A stretch of DNA of 64,000 nucleotides from Silene latifolia (taxonomy: Eukaryota > Streptophyta > Magnoliopsida > Caryophyllales > Caryophyllaceae): positions 440,570,311-440,634,310 of the forward strand of contig NC_133538.1 in assembly GCF_048544455.1 (NCBI RefSeq). Reading direction: 5' to 3'. The notes under the pieces were generated by a model. The model saw only the letters and a list, made by a program, of their open reading frames with translations, searched no databases and had not been told where the DNA came from. Positions within the stretch are counted from its first letter, which is position 1. Each line of letters begins with the position of its first letter. This document shows positions 10,477-22,156 of the stretch, piece after piece. Both the position numbers and the translations under genes were made by a program.

Positions 10477-11612
10477 TTAACCTGCCTTGGAAGCAGTAGC
10501 AGAGCTGATGTTTTCATCAGCTGGCTCCTCCTCCTCTCCCTCATCCTCTTCATTATCAGGCTCACCACTTTTTTCTTTGGATGGGGGAGAATCAACTTCA
10601 TCATCAACATGCAACTTGCAGAGGTTAGGATAGGTGGCATTAAGGTCAACCATCTCTTTATCAGGATTCCAGTATGGCCTGACTTCAACAGGCTCCTTCA
10701 TGGCATCTACACGGCCCTTGCCGTAAAAATACATGGTAGCATCCTTGTATCTACCCTGCACCAAGTCCCTCTCAGCAGCAAGCTCCTCATTTACCCTCGG
10801 ATGATCCTATATAGCCTGATTCTCAGCCTTCAATTCTTCTTGGACGGTGATAAGCTTGGCATGGATAGACTTCACAGCATTTTGAGCAAAACCTAACTTT
10901 GATGTCTCCACAACCAGCCGTGCTTTTTCCTGCCTCATTTTCCTTCTTTAGAGATTCATTCTCCGTTTTCAGCACTTCTAAATCCGTCTTCAGGGATTTA
11001 ACATCCTTCTTAAGGCATTACACCTCCCAATCCAAAGTATCTTTGATAGCACTTGAAGACTCCAGCTGACATGGACCCCTCAACATATCATTTACATTTT
11101 ACAAGAAAACTACAAATCAGGCAAGACAAAACAAGAAACATACAAGCAAAATAAAACTAAAGAAGAAAGAATCATACCTCCTGCAGCATAGTAACCAGGT
11201 TAGCAGCACAGTCCCTGGAACGATACATAGCAGCCAATGCCCGAGTAGACGATTCCTCAGCCTGATATTTGTCATAGGGATCATCAACCAACAAAGAGTG
11301 AGCCTGGATCTGTTCCTTAGCAAATTTAACCTCACCAAGCCTACCCTTAACCTCCCTAACCTCACCAACTACCTCTGAAGTCTCATCCGACCTTTTCCTC
11401 TTATCAGCACGACCAGGCTCATCAACCACAACCTTTAGAGGAGACACCAATTAAGCATGTTGGGTAGGTGCCTGAACCTGCAATGTGCTATCGCTCCCTA
11501 TAGCCTCACTGCTCCGTGATTTTTCCCCTGTTATCTGAGAAACGCATGCCTTCACTAAAGACAGGCCAAAACTAGCAATCCTAGCAGAAGCCCTGTTAGC
11601 TACACGACGAAA
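10477..11612 (-). pseudogene. Antisense gene of element A, 3' exons (coiled coil and acidic tail)
   Basis: Antisense to pol. After removing element B, the exon starts at the junction ATATAG/GG and reads FRRVANRASARIASFGLS onward to a Lys/Arg-rich segment (GRADKRKRSDE) and ends at a good GTATGA donor (11177 on the minus strand). A downstream exon (about 10920-11070) is a clear coiled coil (KKDVKSLKTDLEVLKTENES). The last exon ends in NEEDEGEEEEPADE and a stop at 10477. A TAA and a TAG interrupt it. The same order of parts occurs in element B's antisense gene. Function is unknown. Confidence 0.7.
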
Positions 11613-11617
11613 CCCTA

Positions 11618-12283
11618 TGTTTAGGTATTTTTACCCAAGTCGATTAATTAGGGTCAATGTAGTCTTACTCGTTGGTTGGATGGTCGATCGTTCGTACGTC
11701 AATAAGTAAATAGAAAAATAAAGTGCGTAATGTAAATTAACACGTAAGATTTGGTGACGCGGAAAACCCGATGTGGGAACAACCGCGGGAGGGACGGTAC
11801 CCTGCCAAGTATTGCACTATATGAATAGGAGGATGATTACAATTATAGCATGAAGCTAATCATGCTGGCCCCTGATGTCAGGCCTGCAAGATCTTGACCG
11901 AACGTATATTATATGTCGTGATGTGGTCTTGAATATGGATGTATGAATACGGGGTGTTGAATGAATGCCTTCTTCATTTGCTCCTTTGGCTATTTATAGG
12001 GTAAGAACCATAGATATATCCTACCTTGAATATGGAAAGTGAATATAATTTCCATAAGGACTCTTTCCAAATTCGGACGCCTTTCCTAATTCTCCCTGAT
12101 CTCCCTAACTTCTCCCTAACTTCTCTTTACTTAATCAGGGCGCCTTCTATGATGGGCTCCTGTTCTCCCTTGAGTCCGTTTCCTCTTTCTCTAACCGCGG
12201 GTTTCCTTCCTCCTTATCACTCATTCCATAGCTTTTATTTTATTAAGTGGGCCTTCTTTGTTGTGCTATTTTTAGCCCAAACA
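11618..12283 (-). repeat. 3' LTR of element B
   Basis: 666 bp, TGTTTAGG...AGCCCAAACA. It matches the LTRs at 21466 and 22157 over its full length. On the minus strand it is preceded by the purine-rich AAATTTGGGGCAAAC, the likely polypurine tract (12284-12298). Left flank CCCTA is the target duplication. Confidence 0.9.
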
Positions 12284-12445
12284 GTTTGCCCCAAATTTCT
12301 TGTTAAGTACGCTTTCAAGCATCGAGCAAGGAATTTACGTGACCAAATGCTAAAACCCTAAGCCGTCTTTTACACTCCTTCCCATGCAATCCATCATTTC
12401 AGCCGCCCTATTCCTCTTTTCTCGCACCCAACCCTCTCTCCTCTT

Positions 12446-12452
12446 TATAACT
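12446..12452 (+). promoter_or_regulatory. Possible TATA box of the antisense gene in element B
   Basis: TATAACT in a pyrimidine-rich context about 185 bp before the ATG at 12633, followed by CT-rich leader sequence typical of plant 5' untranslated regions. A TATA box also precedes the antisense gene of element A. Weak but repeated evidence for a dedicated promoter. Confidence 0.45.
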
Positions 12453-12632
12453 CCAACGTCCATCTTCCACTTTCATTAATCCCAAATCATTTCAAAAAAT
12501 ACTCCTCTCTCTTAAACCCTCAACCTTCCTTTCCCTTTGTTCTTCGCCGGCTTCACTGTTCCTCTTCTTCCGTTTCCTTTATCAGGTAATCCCTCCTCCT
12601 TCCTTCTTTAATTTTCATTTTCTCTCTCCACC

Positions 12633-14614
12633 ATGGGTAAAACTCGACAATCTTCATCAACCTCCACACCCTTCGACCATAATCTTGACCCAACCTTCCC
12701 TTATCGGGGACTTTTTAAGCATCCCCACGACTGTGATTCTGCTTTAACTCCGGCCGACATTCCCACGATCAAGAATCTGCTTTGTCTTGGTGACGGGGTG
12801 GATATCGCCATCCTTGAACCGGGGCAAAAAGCTGACACCCTCCGTCTAGGGTGGGTTAGTTTTTACCTGTACCCATTTAGATATGGCCTCCGTTTTCCTT
12901 TCCCTAAACTCAATCAAGACTTCATCTACACCAATAACTTTGCCATGGCGCAAATTTCTGCTGCCATTTGGAGAGTTCTTCTCTATTCTCTAGCCGCTGT
13001 TCAGAACACTGGTAAACATGTCACTCTGGGTGATCTAGCCCATATGTACAGCATCAGATCCCTGGGCAGGGGTCAGTTCTCATTCTGGGGCCATGGAGAG
13101 GCTCCCTTCAAACATGCGTCCAAATCTCGTGATGAGAAATGGTTTGAGGACCTCTTCTAAGTGAGGAAGGATTCCATCCAGCCTCCTGCTGATTATATTT
13201 TCGAGAAATGGGTTCTAACTTCGAGTAAGTAGCCTTCCTGTCACCTGATTTATTTTATCTTGCTGCGTACTAGCTTACTTCATCGTCTTCGTGCAGGCCC
13301 CTATGACCTTATCCGTATTGGTGCCAAGATCCCTCGCCCGATAAAAATTGTTCAAATTTATGAATCGAGAGAAAGTTTCCCGGATCCGCTTCCGGTTTTT
13401 CACCGCTTCCCGGTTTTTCACCGCTTCCTCCTCCAATCCTCCTCGCCGACTCACGATGTCTTACCGGTAAGGCTTCTACAATCGCTTTCATTTGCATGTT
13501 GTTTCGCTGATGTTTTAAGCATTCTGTCGTCTGAGGCTATATATGCTTGCAGGTTCAAAAGTTGATCAGTTGGAAATCATCCTCCAAAGTGCCAAAAGAA
13601 AGAGACCTTCTGCCAGCCCTAATGTGGCCTCTACCTCCAAGAGGAATGCTCCTGCTGTCTCCTTCCAGACTCCTCCCACAGTTTCCAGTTCTGTTGTATG
13701 TGAACCCTTGGAGGTCGACCCGTTATCTCGCCATCCGCCTACTCCTCCTGCTAGTCCTCATGGTTCGTCTAGTGGAGGCATCATTGATCATTTCCCAGAG
13801 GGCTTTGGGAATGTGGATAAGGTGCCGTATTGGCCGGAGATTGACCAGCTGCTCTTCCCCCTGTTGAGGAGACGTTCTCAGAGTTCTCCCAGAGGAGATG
13901 GCTGAGAATGATGTGCACAATGCCTTCATGGTAAATATTCTTCGTCCTCTATCCGTTTGTCTTTTCTTGCTGAGATTTCATATCTCGACTTCCTTGCTGA
14001 CTTCTGAATTTTCCTGCCCCAGACTCTTTAGTCTGCACTCTATAATAGGAAGATGATCAACATAGTGCAGACCACTAGCAGTGCTACCAGCGCCAAGAAC
14101 CAGGAGCTGAGGGGGACTATTGCTGATCTGGCGCAGCAGCGGGCTGATTTGAAGGAGCGAGTGGTGGAGCTGGAGACTGAGCTTGCTGTCACCAAGAAGA
14201 AGCTGAAGGAGGGGGCTGATCAGCTGGCGCGTACTTAGACGGTATGCAACATTTTCTCCGACTCCCTCAAGCGCTCTGATGAGAAGATCAGTGAGCTCCC
14301 TGGCCACCAACGTTGTTGCCTATGCTACCTGGCGGGGAAAGATCAGCGGGATGCGTGCTGCCCTCGAGGAGGCTCCTACCCAGCAGGCTATAGAGGAAGA
14401 GGAGAAGTAGCTGGAGATGCTCTACCCTACCCAACCTGATCTGAGTGTGCTGATGCCTGAAGTTGGGGAGGTGAATTCTCCTGCACTAGCTGAGAAAGCT
14501 GCTGGGGACAGAGCTGGAATGTCCCAGGATGTTGCTGACGGAGCTCAGGGAGCTATGGCGGCTGAGGATGCACAGGCTGGTGCGGTACCTGAAACGGGAG
14601 GTCAGCAAGCATAG
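12633..14614 (+). pseudogene. Antisense spliced gene of element B (plant gypsy-associated protein)
   Basis: Reads opposite to pol. Exon 1 (12633-13224) starts ATGGGTAAAACTCGACAATC and encodes a Ser/Thr-rich start, then a domain with PFRYGLRFPFPKLNQDF, AAIWRVLLYSLAAV, VTLGDLAHMYSIRS and GRGQFSFWGH. It resembles the 'putative gypsy type transposon' domain (PF04195-like), by pattern only. A TAA at 13158 interrupts it. Donor GTAAGT (13225), acceptor GTGCAG (13296), donor GTAAGG (13467) and acceptor TTGCAG (13552) give plausible introns. Exon 3 is Pro/Ser-rich; a later exon is a coiled coil (RADLKERVVELETELAVTKK, 14140-14199); the C-terminal part is Ala/Glu-rich and ends at 14614. Such antisense ORFs are known from Tat elements; their role is unknown. 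Confidence 0.7.
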
Positions 14615-15522
14615 AAGATGCCAGAGGTGGAGGTCATTAATGTGAACGATAATTAAATATTTTTATGTTTTGATGAACTTTTTGGTGGTCTGGCCCTGAG
14701 GTGGCAGACGTTGTAATTTTTAAAACTCTTTCTATGGTTGCTCCGCCAAGGTGGCGGTTAAACTTTGGGCCGTATTTTGGCCATATTTGGAATGCCCCTT
14801 GTCATAGTTTGGCAAGGCTTTAGCTTACATATCGTGTGCTTGTTGTTTATTTTCCCTATTTTTGGGAATTTGTCGTGTCAGCCTGTTTGACTGATTTAGG
14901 CGAGTCCTGTCATCCTGAGAAGGTTGACGTTCTGACTCAGCTAGTTGCCGTGTCATCCTGATGGCTGATTTAGGCATATGCCGCAATATAAGGAGGAGTG
15001 GCCGTGTCAACCTAGGAGGCTGGTTTGGACTAGCCTAGTCAGCCTGAAAAGGCTGATCCAGACTAAACTAGCTTCCGTGTCAGCCGGATGGCTAATTTAG
15101 GCGTATGCCGCAGTTTTGGACTACTTAACCTTGTTCATGACGCAAGGTGTGTTCATCTCGTTTAAAGCTGATAGGGGCGTCATTGAGGCAAGTTTATCGT
15201 CATTCTAGGACCGATGGAGATGCCGCAGGATTCTGGTAGCGCAGGTATCCTTACGTTCCATGTTCGTGTGCATGCATGCTGGGGCCCTGATTAATTGCGA
15301 TTAGTGCGAGCTACGTCCAGGGGTACCAGAGCAATTGTGGTCCCAGGACGCTGCCAGACCACACCATCTAATAGTAGTTTAAAGTCTTAGAAATAACTAG
15401 AGACACCAGAAATAAAGTGAAATTGGCAGTATGCCTACTACCGGATTTTTATTTTAATTTTTTTAAAAAGGTGGTTCGGCTTTTCATAGTACATCATTCT
15501 GAAAGCTAGAGTCTACTTATTA
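14615..15522 (-). repeat. Spacer between antisense gene and pol of element B, with repeats
   Basis: Non-coding on both strands. Imperfect repeats with the core CCGTGTCA-N-CCTGATGGCTGATTTAGGC occur near 14871, 14949, 15001 and 15079; the 14949 and 15079 copies extend through GGC-TATGCCGCA. This is the same position as the repeats of element A and of the tandem arrays known in Retand-like elements. Confidence 0.6.
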
Positions 15523-16698
15523 TTAAAAGTAATATCTGTTCAGGTGAAGTATGTTCCATGGGCGCTGTATGATTTGACCGTCCATAGTCATCAGTCTGTA
15601 TGCACCATGGCCAACAACTCCTTCTACCTGGTATGGTCCTTCCCATTTGTAGGCGAATTTGCCCGCTTTTCAATTCTTAGTGTTTTGAAAAACCTCTCGA
15701 AGGACCAGGTCTCCTACCTCCAGGAGCCTGGCTTTCACATTCTTGTTATAACTCCAGGCCACATACTGTTTGTAGGCAGCCAGACGGATTTTTACGCTTG
15801 CTCGCAGCTCGTCAATTGTGTCCAGGCTTCTGGTCATCTCTGTATTGTTCAGTTCCCCTATCATATTTTCATACCTGTGAGTGGGAACTAGAACTTCTGA
15901 CGGAATGACTGCTTCTGCGCCAAACACCAGGCTGAAGGGTGTTTGACCTGTTGCTATCTTTGGTGTCGTTCTGTCTGACCATAACATTAGTAGCAATTCA
16001 TACGCCCACTTTCCTCCTAACTCCTGTAACCTCTTTCTCAGATTATCCATGATGATTTTGTTTCTGGATTCAGCTTGCCCGTTGGACTTTGGAGTCCTAG
16101 ATGCTGACTTTTTTAAGGTGATGTTCCACCTGGCACAGTATCCCTCGGTATCGTTTGAGATGAATTGTGAGCCATTGTCACATATGATTTCTGATGGGAT
16201 ACCAAATCTGCAAATGATGTTACCTTTTATGAATGAAATGACTTGTTTGTCCTTTACCTGCGTGAATGCTTTTGCCTCTATCCTCTTAGAGAAGTAATAT
16301 GTCATTGCTAGCATCCAGGTTCTATTTCCTGTGGCCCGTGGTAGAGGGCCTACTATATCCATGCCCCACGCCATGAATGGCTAGGGGGAAATAATAGGGT
16401 GCAAGGGCTCTACTAGCTGATGGATCATTGGTGCTGAGCGTTGGCAGGCGTCACATTTTCGTGCGTATTCTGCTGCATCTGCCTTTATTGTAGGCCAATA
16501 GTATCCTTTTCTGAGGGCTTTATTTGCCAGACTCCTGCCCCCTGCATGGTTTCCACATTCGCCACTGTGGAGAGCATGCAACACAGTCTGTGCTTCTTCC
16601 TTGTTCAGGCACCGTAGGTAGGGGCCTGCTAGCGATTTTCTGAACAATTTATCATCAATAAGTATGAATCTGGAGGTCTTTACTCTGAAAGCTCTCAC
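15523..16698 (-). pseudogene. Integrase of element B (broken)
   Basis: Zinc-finger region at 16381-16698 (HSGECGNHAGG, YYWPTIKAD, CDACQRSAP), then an in-frame TAG at 16381 where Trp is expected (P-stop-PFMAWGMD). The core has GMDIVGP, CDNGSQF and NGQAESRNK, so all three catalytic acidic residues remain. After KNVKARLLEVGDLVL another stop (15670) interrupts, and the tail reads KWEGPYQVEGVVGHGAYRL to a natural TAA at 15523-15525. The integrase frame differs from the RT frame, so one frameshift lies between 16699 and 17006. No chromodomain. Confidence 0.85.
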
Positions 16699-17006
16699 TT
16701 CCTTCTTATCATCTGGTAGCTTGTTATGGCGCAGCCAGTCTAGGTAAGGTGTGCGCCAGTCGTCTGCTTGATCGGCTATTTGGTCGGTGTCCGCTTTGTT
16801 TGGTGGGAGTTCTCACTTTCCTCTCAGAATCGCTGGATTTCTTTCTCGCTCTGTGGATCCTCCAGTTCACCTCTGTCTATTTCGTCCGCCTTCTGAATAG
16901 ACGGTTTCAGCATGTGTGCTATTGGAATGCTGGATAGCTCTGTTGGTTTAAATGTTACCCCCAAAGTTGCTAAGGCGTCTGCCTCCACATTCTGATCTCT
17001 GGGGAT

Positions 17007-17423
17007 CTACTTAAGCTTGCAAGTTTTGAATTTCTGTTTTAATTCCTTTGCTACTTTTAGGTATGCAATGATCTTCAAATCTCTGGCTATAAACTCATCA
17101 TTCACGTGGTTGACTATTAATAGAGAGTCACTCGATATGAGCAGGTGCCTGACCCCTAACTCCAATGCTAGCTTTATTCCTAATATCAAGGCCTCATACT
17201 CTGTTACATTGTTGGTTGCCTTGAATTCGCATCTTACTGCTTGCGCTATCAGGTCTCCCTGTGGTGACCGCAGGATTAATCCTACGCCTGCCCCCCTTTG
17301 GTTGGCGGCTCCGTCAATATGCATCTGCCAGACTTCTGTCTCCTTGCTTCCTTCTAAGGTGAGGATCTCTGTATCTGCCGAATTCTGGATGGCAGGACTG
17401 AAGTCTGATACGAAGTCGGCCAA
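17007..17423 (-). pseudogene. Archaeal-type second RNase H of element B
   Basis: HIDGAANQRGAGVGLILRS, EYEALILGIKLALELG and ISSDSLLIVNHVNDEF supply the catalytic Asp, Glu and Asp of the additional RNase H of the Tat lineage. The 139-residue stretch itself is uninterrupted. It lies between the RT-linked RNase H (17457-17816) and integrase in the same frame as RT. A stop follows CKLK at 17007. The stretch from 16699 to 17006 is the degraded linker to integrase. Confidence 0.85.
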
Positions 17424-17456
17424 CGCTTGTGATTTGATTGCTGTTCTGTGGTCATA

Positions 17457-17816
17457 TTAAATGTCGTACCCACTGAGGTGTACGGACCATTTTGACATTC
17501 TGCCTGACAGTTCATGCTTCCTTATGATAGCTATTAGCGGGTAGTTGGTCACGACATGTATTATGTGGGACTCAAAATAGGGGCGCAGTTTGCGAGATGC
17601 TACTACCAATGCTAGTACTAACTTTTCAAGAGATGTGTACCTGGTCTCTGCCGGCAGCAGAGACTTGCTCACGTAGTATACTGGCTTCTGCTCCTTTTCT
17701 TGCTCTCTGACCAGGACAGCACTCACTGCCACTTCTGTGACGGCTAGGTATAGGAATAATGGTTCTCCTGACTTTGGATTTGACAGCAGCGATGGGCTGC
17801 TGAGGTAGTGCTTCAA
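17457..17816 (-). pseudogene. RNase H domain next to RT of element B
   Basis: LKHYLSSPSLLSNPKSGEP begins the domain; then LYLAVTEVAVSAVLVRE, PVYYVSKSLLPAETRYTSLE and SGRMSKWSVHLSGYDI. This is the Ty3-type RNase H following the RT thumb. A TAA ends the frame at 17457 where Glu is usual (GYDI-stop-Y). Upstream a TAA at about 17846 replaces the Trp expected in FEWTSEHEQAF. Confidence 0.8.
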
Positions 17817-17846
17817 CTCTCTGAAGGCTTGCTCGTGCTCAGAGGT

Positions 17847-18848
17847 TTATTCAAACTTCTGGGTTTTCCTTAGTACGTCGTAAAACAGCCTGCATTTATC
17901 TGAATATCTTGAAATGAACCTATTCAGGGCTGCTACCTTTCCAGCTAGTCTTTGAACATCTTTAGGCTTCTCAGGTGACTCCAGCTGCAAGACGGCTTTG
18001 ATCTGCTCGATGCCGGCCTCTATCCCTCTTTGAGTTAAGATATAGCCCAAGAATTTGCCAGACGATACTCCGAAGGTGCATTTAGATGGGTTTAGCTTCA
18101 TTTTGTATTCCCTGTGGGTTCTGAATGTTTCTGCCAGGTGCCGCATGTGATCTTTGGCCTTCTCTGATTTGACCACCATGTCATCAATATACACCTCCAT
18201 TGTTCTTCCTATCTGTTCTTTGAACATTCGGTTAACCAGCCTTTGATATGTGGAGCCTGCATTCTTTAGGCCGAATGGCATGACGTTGTAGCAATATATT
18301 CCTCTTTCAGACATAAATGCCGTCTTCTCTTGATCTGCAGGATCCATCTTGATCTGATTGTATCCACTCCATGCGTCCAGGAATGTTAACAAATCGTGTC
18401 CAGCTGTTGCGTCCACCATTGCATCAATATGAGGCAGCGGGAATGGATCTTTAGGGCATGCTTTGTTGAGATCGGTGAAGTCCACACATACTCTCCACTT
18501 CCCATTCTTCTTAGGCACCACCACTACGTTAGACAGCCATTCTAGATATTTTACTTCTCTTATTTTCTTCGCTGCCAGCAGGTTATCTACTTCCTAGTTG
18601 ATCACCTTATTTCTCTCCACTGCAAACTTCCTTCTTCTCTGTTGGACGGGCTTACACTTTGGGTCCACGCTAAGCTTATGTGTTATGATGGACGAATCTA
18701 TTCCTAGCATGTCATCGTGTGACCATGCAAAACAATCCATGTTATCCTGTAAGAAGTTGTCTAGTTGCTGTCTTAAGCTTCCTGTGCATCCTGCTCCAAT
18801 AAGCACGGCTCGTTCTGGGTGCAGCTTATCCAGGTTGATTTGATCCAA
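17847..18848 (-). pseudogene. Reverse transcriptase of element B
   Basis: The start has DCFAWSHDDMLGID and KPVQQRRRKFAVERN; a TAG at 18594 interrupts (KVIN-stop-EVDNLLAAKK). The remaining 18593-17847 is a clean RT: NGKWRVCVDFTDLNKACPKD, LTFLDAWSGYNQIKM, NVMPFGLKNAGSTYQRLVN and the catalytic YIDDMVVKS (complement of about 18175-18198). The thumb follows with KLNPSKCTFGVSSGKFLGY. All three catalytic Asp residues are intact, so the RT core was lost by only two nonsense changes. Confidence 0.9.
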
Positions 18849-18905
18849 CTCTTCTGCTGGAGGTTCGATGTATTCGTCCTGGATAGGCTGCTTCTGTAAT
18901 TGCTA

Positions 18906-18929
18906 TGCGGGGAGGGGGGGGGGGGGGGG
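18906..18929. repeat. Poly-G run
   Basis: A GGGGAGGGG tract running into a long uninterrupted G homopolymer lies between protease and RT of element B. Its length may be imprecise because homopolymers are error-prone in assemblies. Confidence 0.8.
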
Positions 18930-18996
18930 CTGGTAGTGCACTTGAGTGCCTTCTTATAACAGTCTCTAGCTTCCTCCTGATCTCCTCTTATCGTTT

Positions 18997-21408
18997 CTAC
19001 TCCCCATAGTTGGGGAATTTTCTGCACTGGTGGTATGTTGAGGGGACTGCCTTCATCTGGTGCATCCATGGTCTTCCCAAGATGACATTGTAAGTAGAGG
19101 GGCCGTCTATAACTAGGTACCTGACCTGCTTGTTGACTCCTCCCACATAGGTTGGGATGACTATCTCCCCTAGCGAGCTGGCTGTTTCTCCACTGAAGCC
19201 TAATAGCGGAATAGTCTTCTTCTGTAAATCCTTCTCGCTGAATCCCATGTTTTCTATAGTTTTCAGCATGATTAAGTTAACCGAGCTTCCTATATCTACC
19301 AAGACCTTTCTAACTGTGCAATTGGCCATTGATAAGGTGATAATATGTGCGTCATGATGTTCTCGCTCATCGTATGTATCTCCTTCATCAAAGCTGACTG
19401 CTGGTAGGTCACTGTGATAAATTCTGCACGAATTGGCTGGCCTATCTCCTTTGGTCTCTGTAGCATGTCTCTTAGCTGCTGAATATTTCAGCCTGCTTAA
19501 GTCTGAGCCGCATGTTATCACGTTTATGATTTTGGTGCATGTGGGTGGGTCTGCCGGTTTGGCGGACCCTACCTTATCTTGCTGCTTGCCCCCACGTGGT
19601 AATTGGTGGCTCAGCTTTCCTTGTTCATACAGGCGCTTGATCTCTCTTCGTAATGTATAGCAATCCTCAGTGTTGTGCCCAATATCCCGGTGGAACTCGC
19701 ACTTCTTCAAGATGTCCTTTCTCCATGCTTGCTCTCCTACTGGTGGGTTGGGCCACCTGACTTCATCTCCCATCTCCCTGAGTGCCTTCAAGATTCCTCT
19801 GATACCTGTAGTGAATCCGTATTCTGCCATAGTGGGGAGTAGCTGATTTTCCTCGATTCTGTTGACTCCCCTCCCATATGGTCTGTATCTCTCATCCTTC
19901 TTGCTGGTGGTTTGCTTTCTTCCTGATTTCTCTACGGCTGAGGTACTCGAGATACTAGGCGCGCTTAGTAAGCTGGCTCTGGCTAACACATCTTCCTCCA
20001 ACCTAATTGCGGCAGCTGCCTTCTCCTGTACCGCCTCGATATTATGGCATGGATGCATGGTTAACTAATTATATAGGTCAGAGTCGTGGTGGAGGCCTCT
20101 TCTGAAGGCTTCTACTGCTGTTGAGACATCACACTCTCGTACTGCCACCTTCTCATTGTTGAACCTAGTATTGTATTCTCCAATGCTCTCTCCTACCCCT
20201 TGGACGATTCTGTACAGATCTCCTGCGTGCCTCTATGGTTTTATGCTGCTTGCGAACTGTTGAGTAAATGCATTCGCCAATTCAGCAAATGTAGATATCG
20301 ACCTGTTGGGCAGGCTCACAAACCATCAATGTGCCGGTCCTGTTAGGGTGGATCCGAATCCATTGCACATGCAAGCCTCCTTGACTTGCCCTATAGCTGT
20401 TACCGTCATCATTTTCTCTTTATACTGGCTGATATGATCAAAGGGATCTGCTGTGTCGTCGAAGAGAGGCATATTTGGATTTGTGAATCCCTTTGGCATG
20501 GCTGTGATGGATATGGTGTCCACGAATGGTGAGTCGGCGTAACTGTCTAGAGCTGCTTTCTCGAGTGGGGGTGGTAGCCCTGGGACCCTGCTCAGCATCT
20601 ACTTTAGTTCCAAATACTGCTGATTGGTTATACTGGCTGAATTTGGGGTCCGCCTGTCAGCTGTCTGCATATTTCCTCCTGATCCGGGTTCTTGAAGGTT
20701 CTGATAGGCTCCGGCAGCTAGGGGGGTTGTAGTAACGATTGTCCCCTACTGCCCGTTCATTTGCTGGTTTGAATCGGATCCTGCTACAGGTGTCTGATCG
20801 ATTGTTGCGGGGCTGCTGACGGGGAGGCCACCTGTTTGTGTCCCTATGCAGTTGGCCGGCTGCCAGCTATCTGGTGTGAGGTATCCTAACCCTCGTGGGG
20901 TTATTCTTCCATCTGACGGTACTGTAGGCAAATGTAATCTTGTTATTAATTCAGCTGGTATCTGCCTGCTGCCCGACGCTCCCCGTGTCAGATCTACCAA
21001 AGGAGATCTTCCTTCACCTGTCCCACTTACTGGGGTGTCAGACTGCTGCTTTAGGATATCAATCTGTGCCTATATCTCTCTATCTCTCCTTCTTGCTTCA
21101 ACATCTGCTCTCCTTTGGTCTTCTCTCATGTTTTCCATAGCTTTTTGAAGATTTTCTACGCCAGTGAGTAAGATTTGTGTGGGACTAGGTGGCGGAGTGA
21201 GGCCTGAAGTTGCTGTTCCTTTATCTGACCTGGCTTGGGCCGCGACAGCAGGGGCTTTGGGAGGTAAAGATGTTTTTGTTGTCGGTATTATTCTTGAGGT
21301 GTGTCCGGGGACCTGTGTGGCCACTGCTGATGTTGGATTTTGAGTAGATGGTGGCGGTGGCGATGGTTGCCTGCTCCCTAACACGGCTTCACATGCTTGC
21401 TTTTCCAT
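18997..21408 (-). pseudogene. gag-protease of element B (stop-riddled, one frame)
   Basis: Starts MEKQACEAVLGSRQPSPPPP at 21408, 36 bases past the primer site. The whole region is colinear in one frame but has about six in-frame stops (for example after RRRDREI, SNQQMNGQ, QYLELK, LTGPAH). The gag domain reads DDTADPFDHISQYKEKM and SIGEYNTRFNNEKV; the zinc-binding box CEFHRDIGHNTEDC is intact (C-x2-H-x4-H-x4-C). The protease follows with VLVDIGSSVNLIML, where DIG replaces the active DTG, then VILGRPWMHQMKAVPSTYHQ. The stops at 20598-20325 and similar are probably C-to-T changes. Confidence 0.85.
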
Positions 21409-21444
21409 TGTATATCTAGAATATCAACGATTGACGACCACAAT

Positions 21445-21462
21445 GCCCCACGGTGGGCGCCA
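21445..21462 (-). other. Primer-binding site of element B
   Basis: The plus strand reads GCCCCACGGTGGGCGCCA; its complement is identical to the primer site of element A. It ends three bases from the LTR start at 21466. Confidence 0.85.
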
Positions 21463-21465
21463 AAT

Positions 21466-22156
21466 TGTTTAGGTATTTTCACCCAAGTCGATTAATTAGG
21501 GTCAATGTAGTCTTTATTCGTTGGTTGATTATATGGTCGATCGTTCGTACGTCAATAAGTAAATAGAAAAATAAAGTGCGTAATGTAAATTAACACGTGA
21601 GATTTGGTGACGCGGAAAACCCGATGTGGGATCAACCGCGGGAGGGACGGTACCCTGCCAAGTATTGCCCTATATGAATAGGAGGATGATTACAATTATA
21701 GCATGAAGCTAATCCTGCTGGCCCCTGATGTCAGCCTGCAAGATCTTGACCGAACGTATATTATATGTCGTGATGTGGTCTTGAATATGGATGTATGAAT
21801 ACGGGGTGTTGAATGAATGCCTTCTTGATTTGCTCATTTGGCTATTTATGGCTATTTATAGGGTATGAACCCTAGATATATCCTACCTCGAATATGGAAA
21901 GTGAATATAGTTTCCATAAGGACTCTTTCCAAATTCGGACGCCTTTTCCAATTCTCCCTGATCTCCCTAAATTCTCCCTAACTTCTCCCTAACTCCTCTT
22001 TCCTTAATCCGGGCGCCTTCTATGATGGGCTCCTGTTCTCCCTTGAGTCTGTTTCCTCTTTCTCAAACCGCGGGCTTCCTTCCTCCTTATCACTCCTTCC
22101 ATAGCTTTTATTTTATTAAGTGGGCCTTCTTTGTTGTGCTATTTTTAGCCCAAACA
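21466..22156 (-). repeat. 5' LTR of element B (inner copy)
   Basis: 691 bp, TGTTTAGG...CCCAAACA. Compared with the other two copies it has a few private insertions, such as a duplicated GGCTATTTAT near 21840. It lies next to the primer site, so it is the copy used by the internal region. Confidence 0.9.

Noticed and set aside
12026..12361. ORFs at 12026-12361 and 22538-22906 as genes
   Set aside because: They are chance frames running out of two copies of the LTR of element B.
18906..18929. Poly-G run as a functional quadruplex element
   Set aside because: A single homopolymer inside decayed coding sequence; likely slippage or assembly noise.
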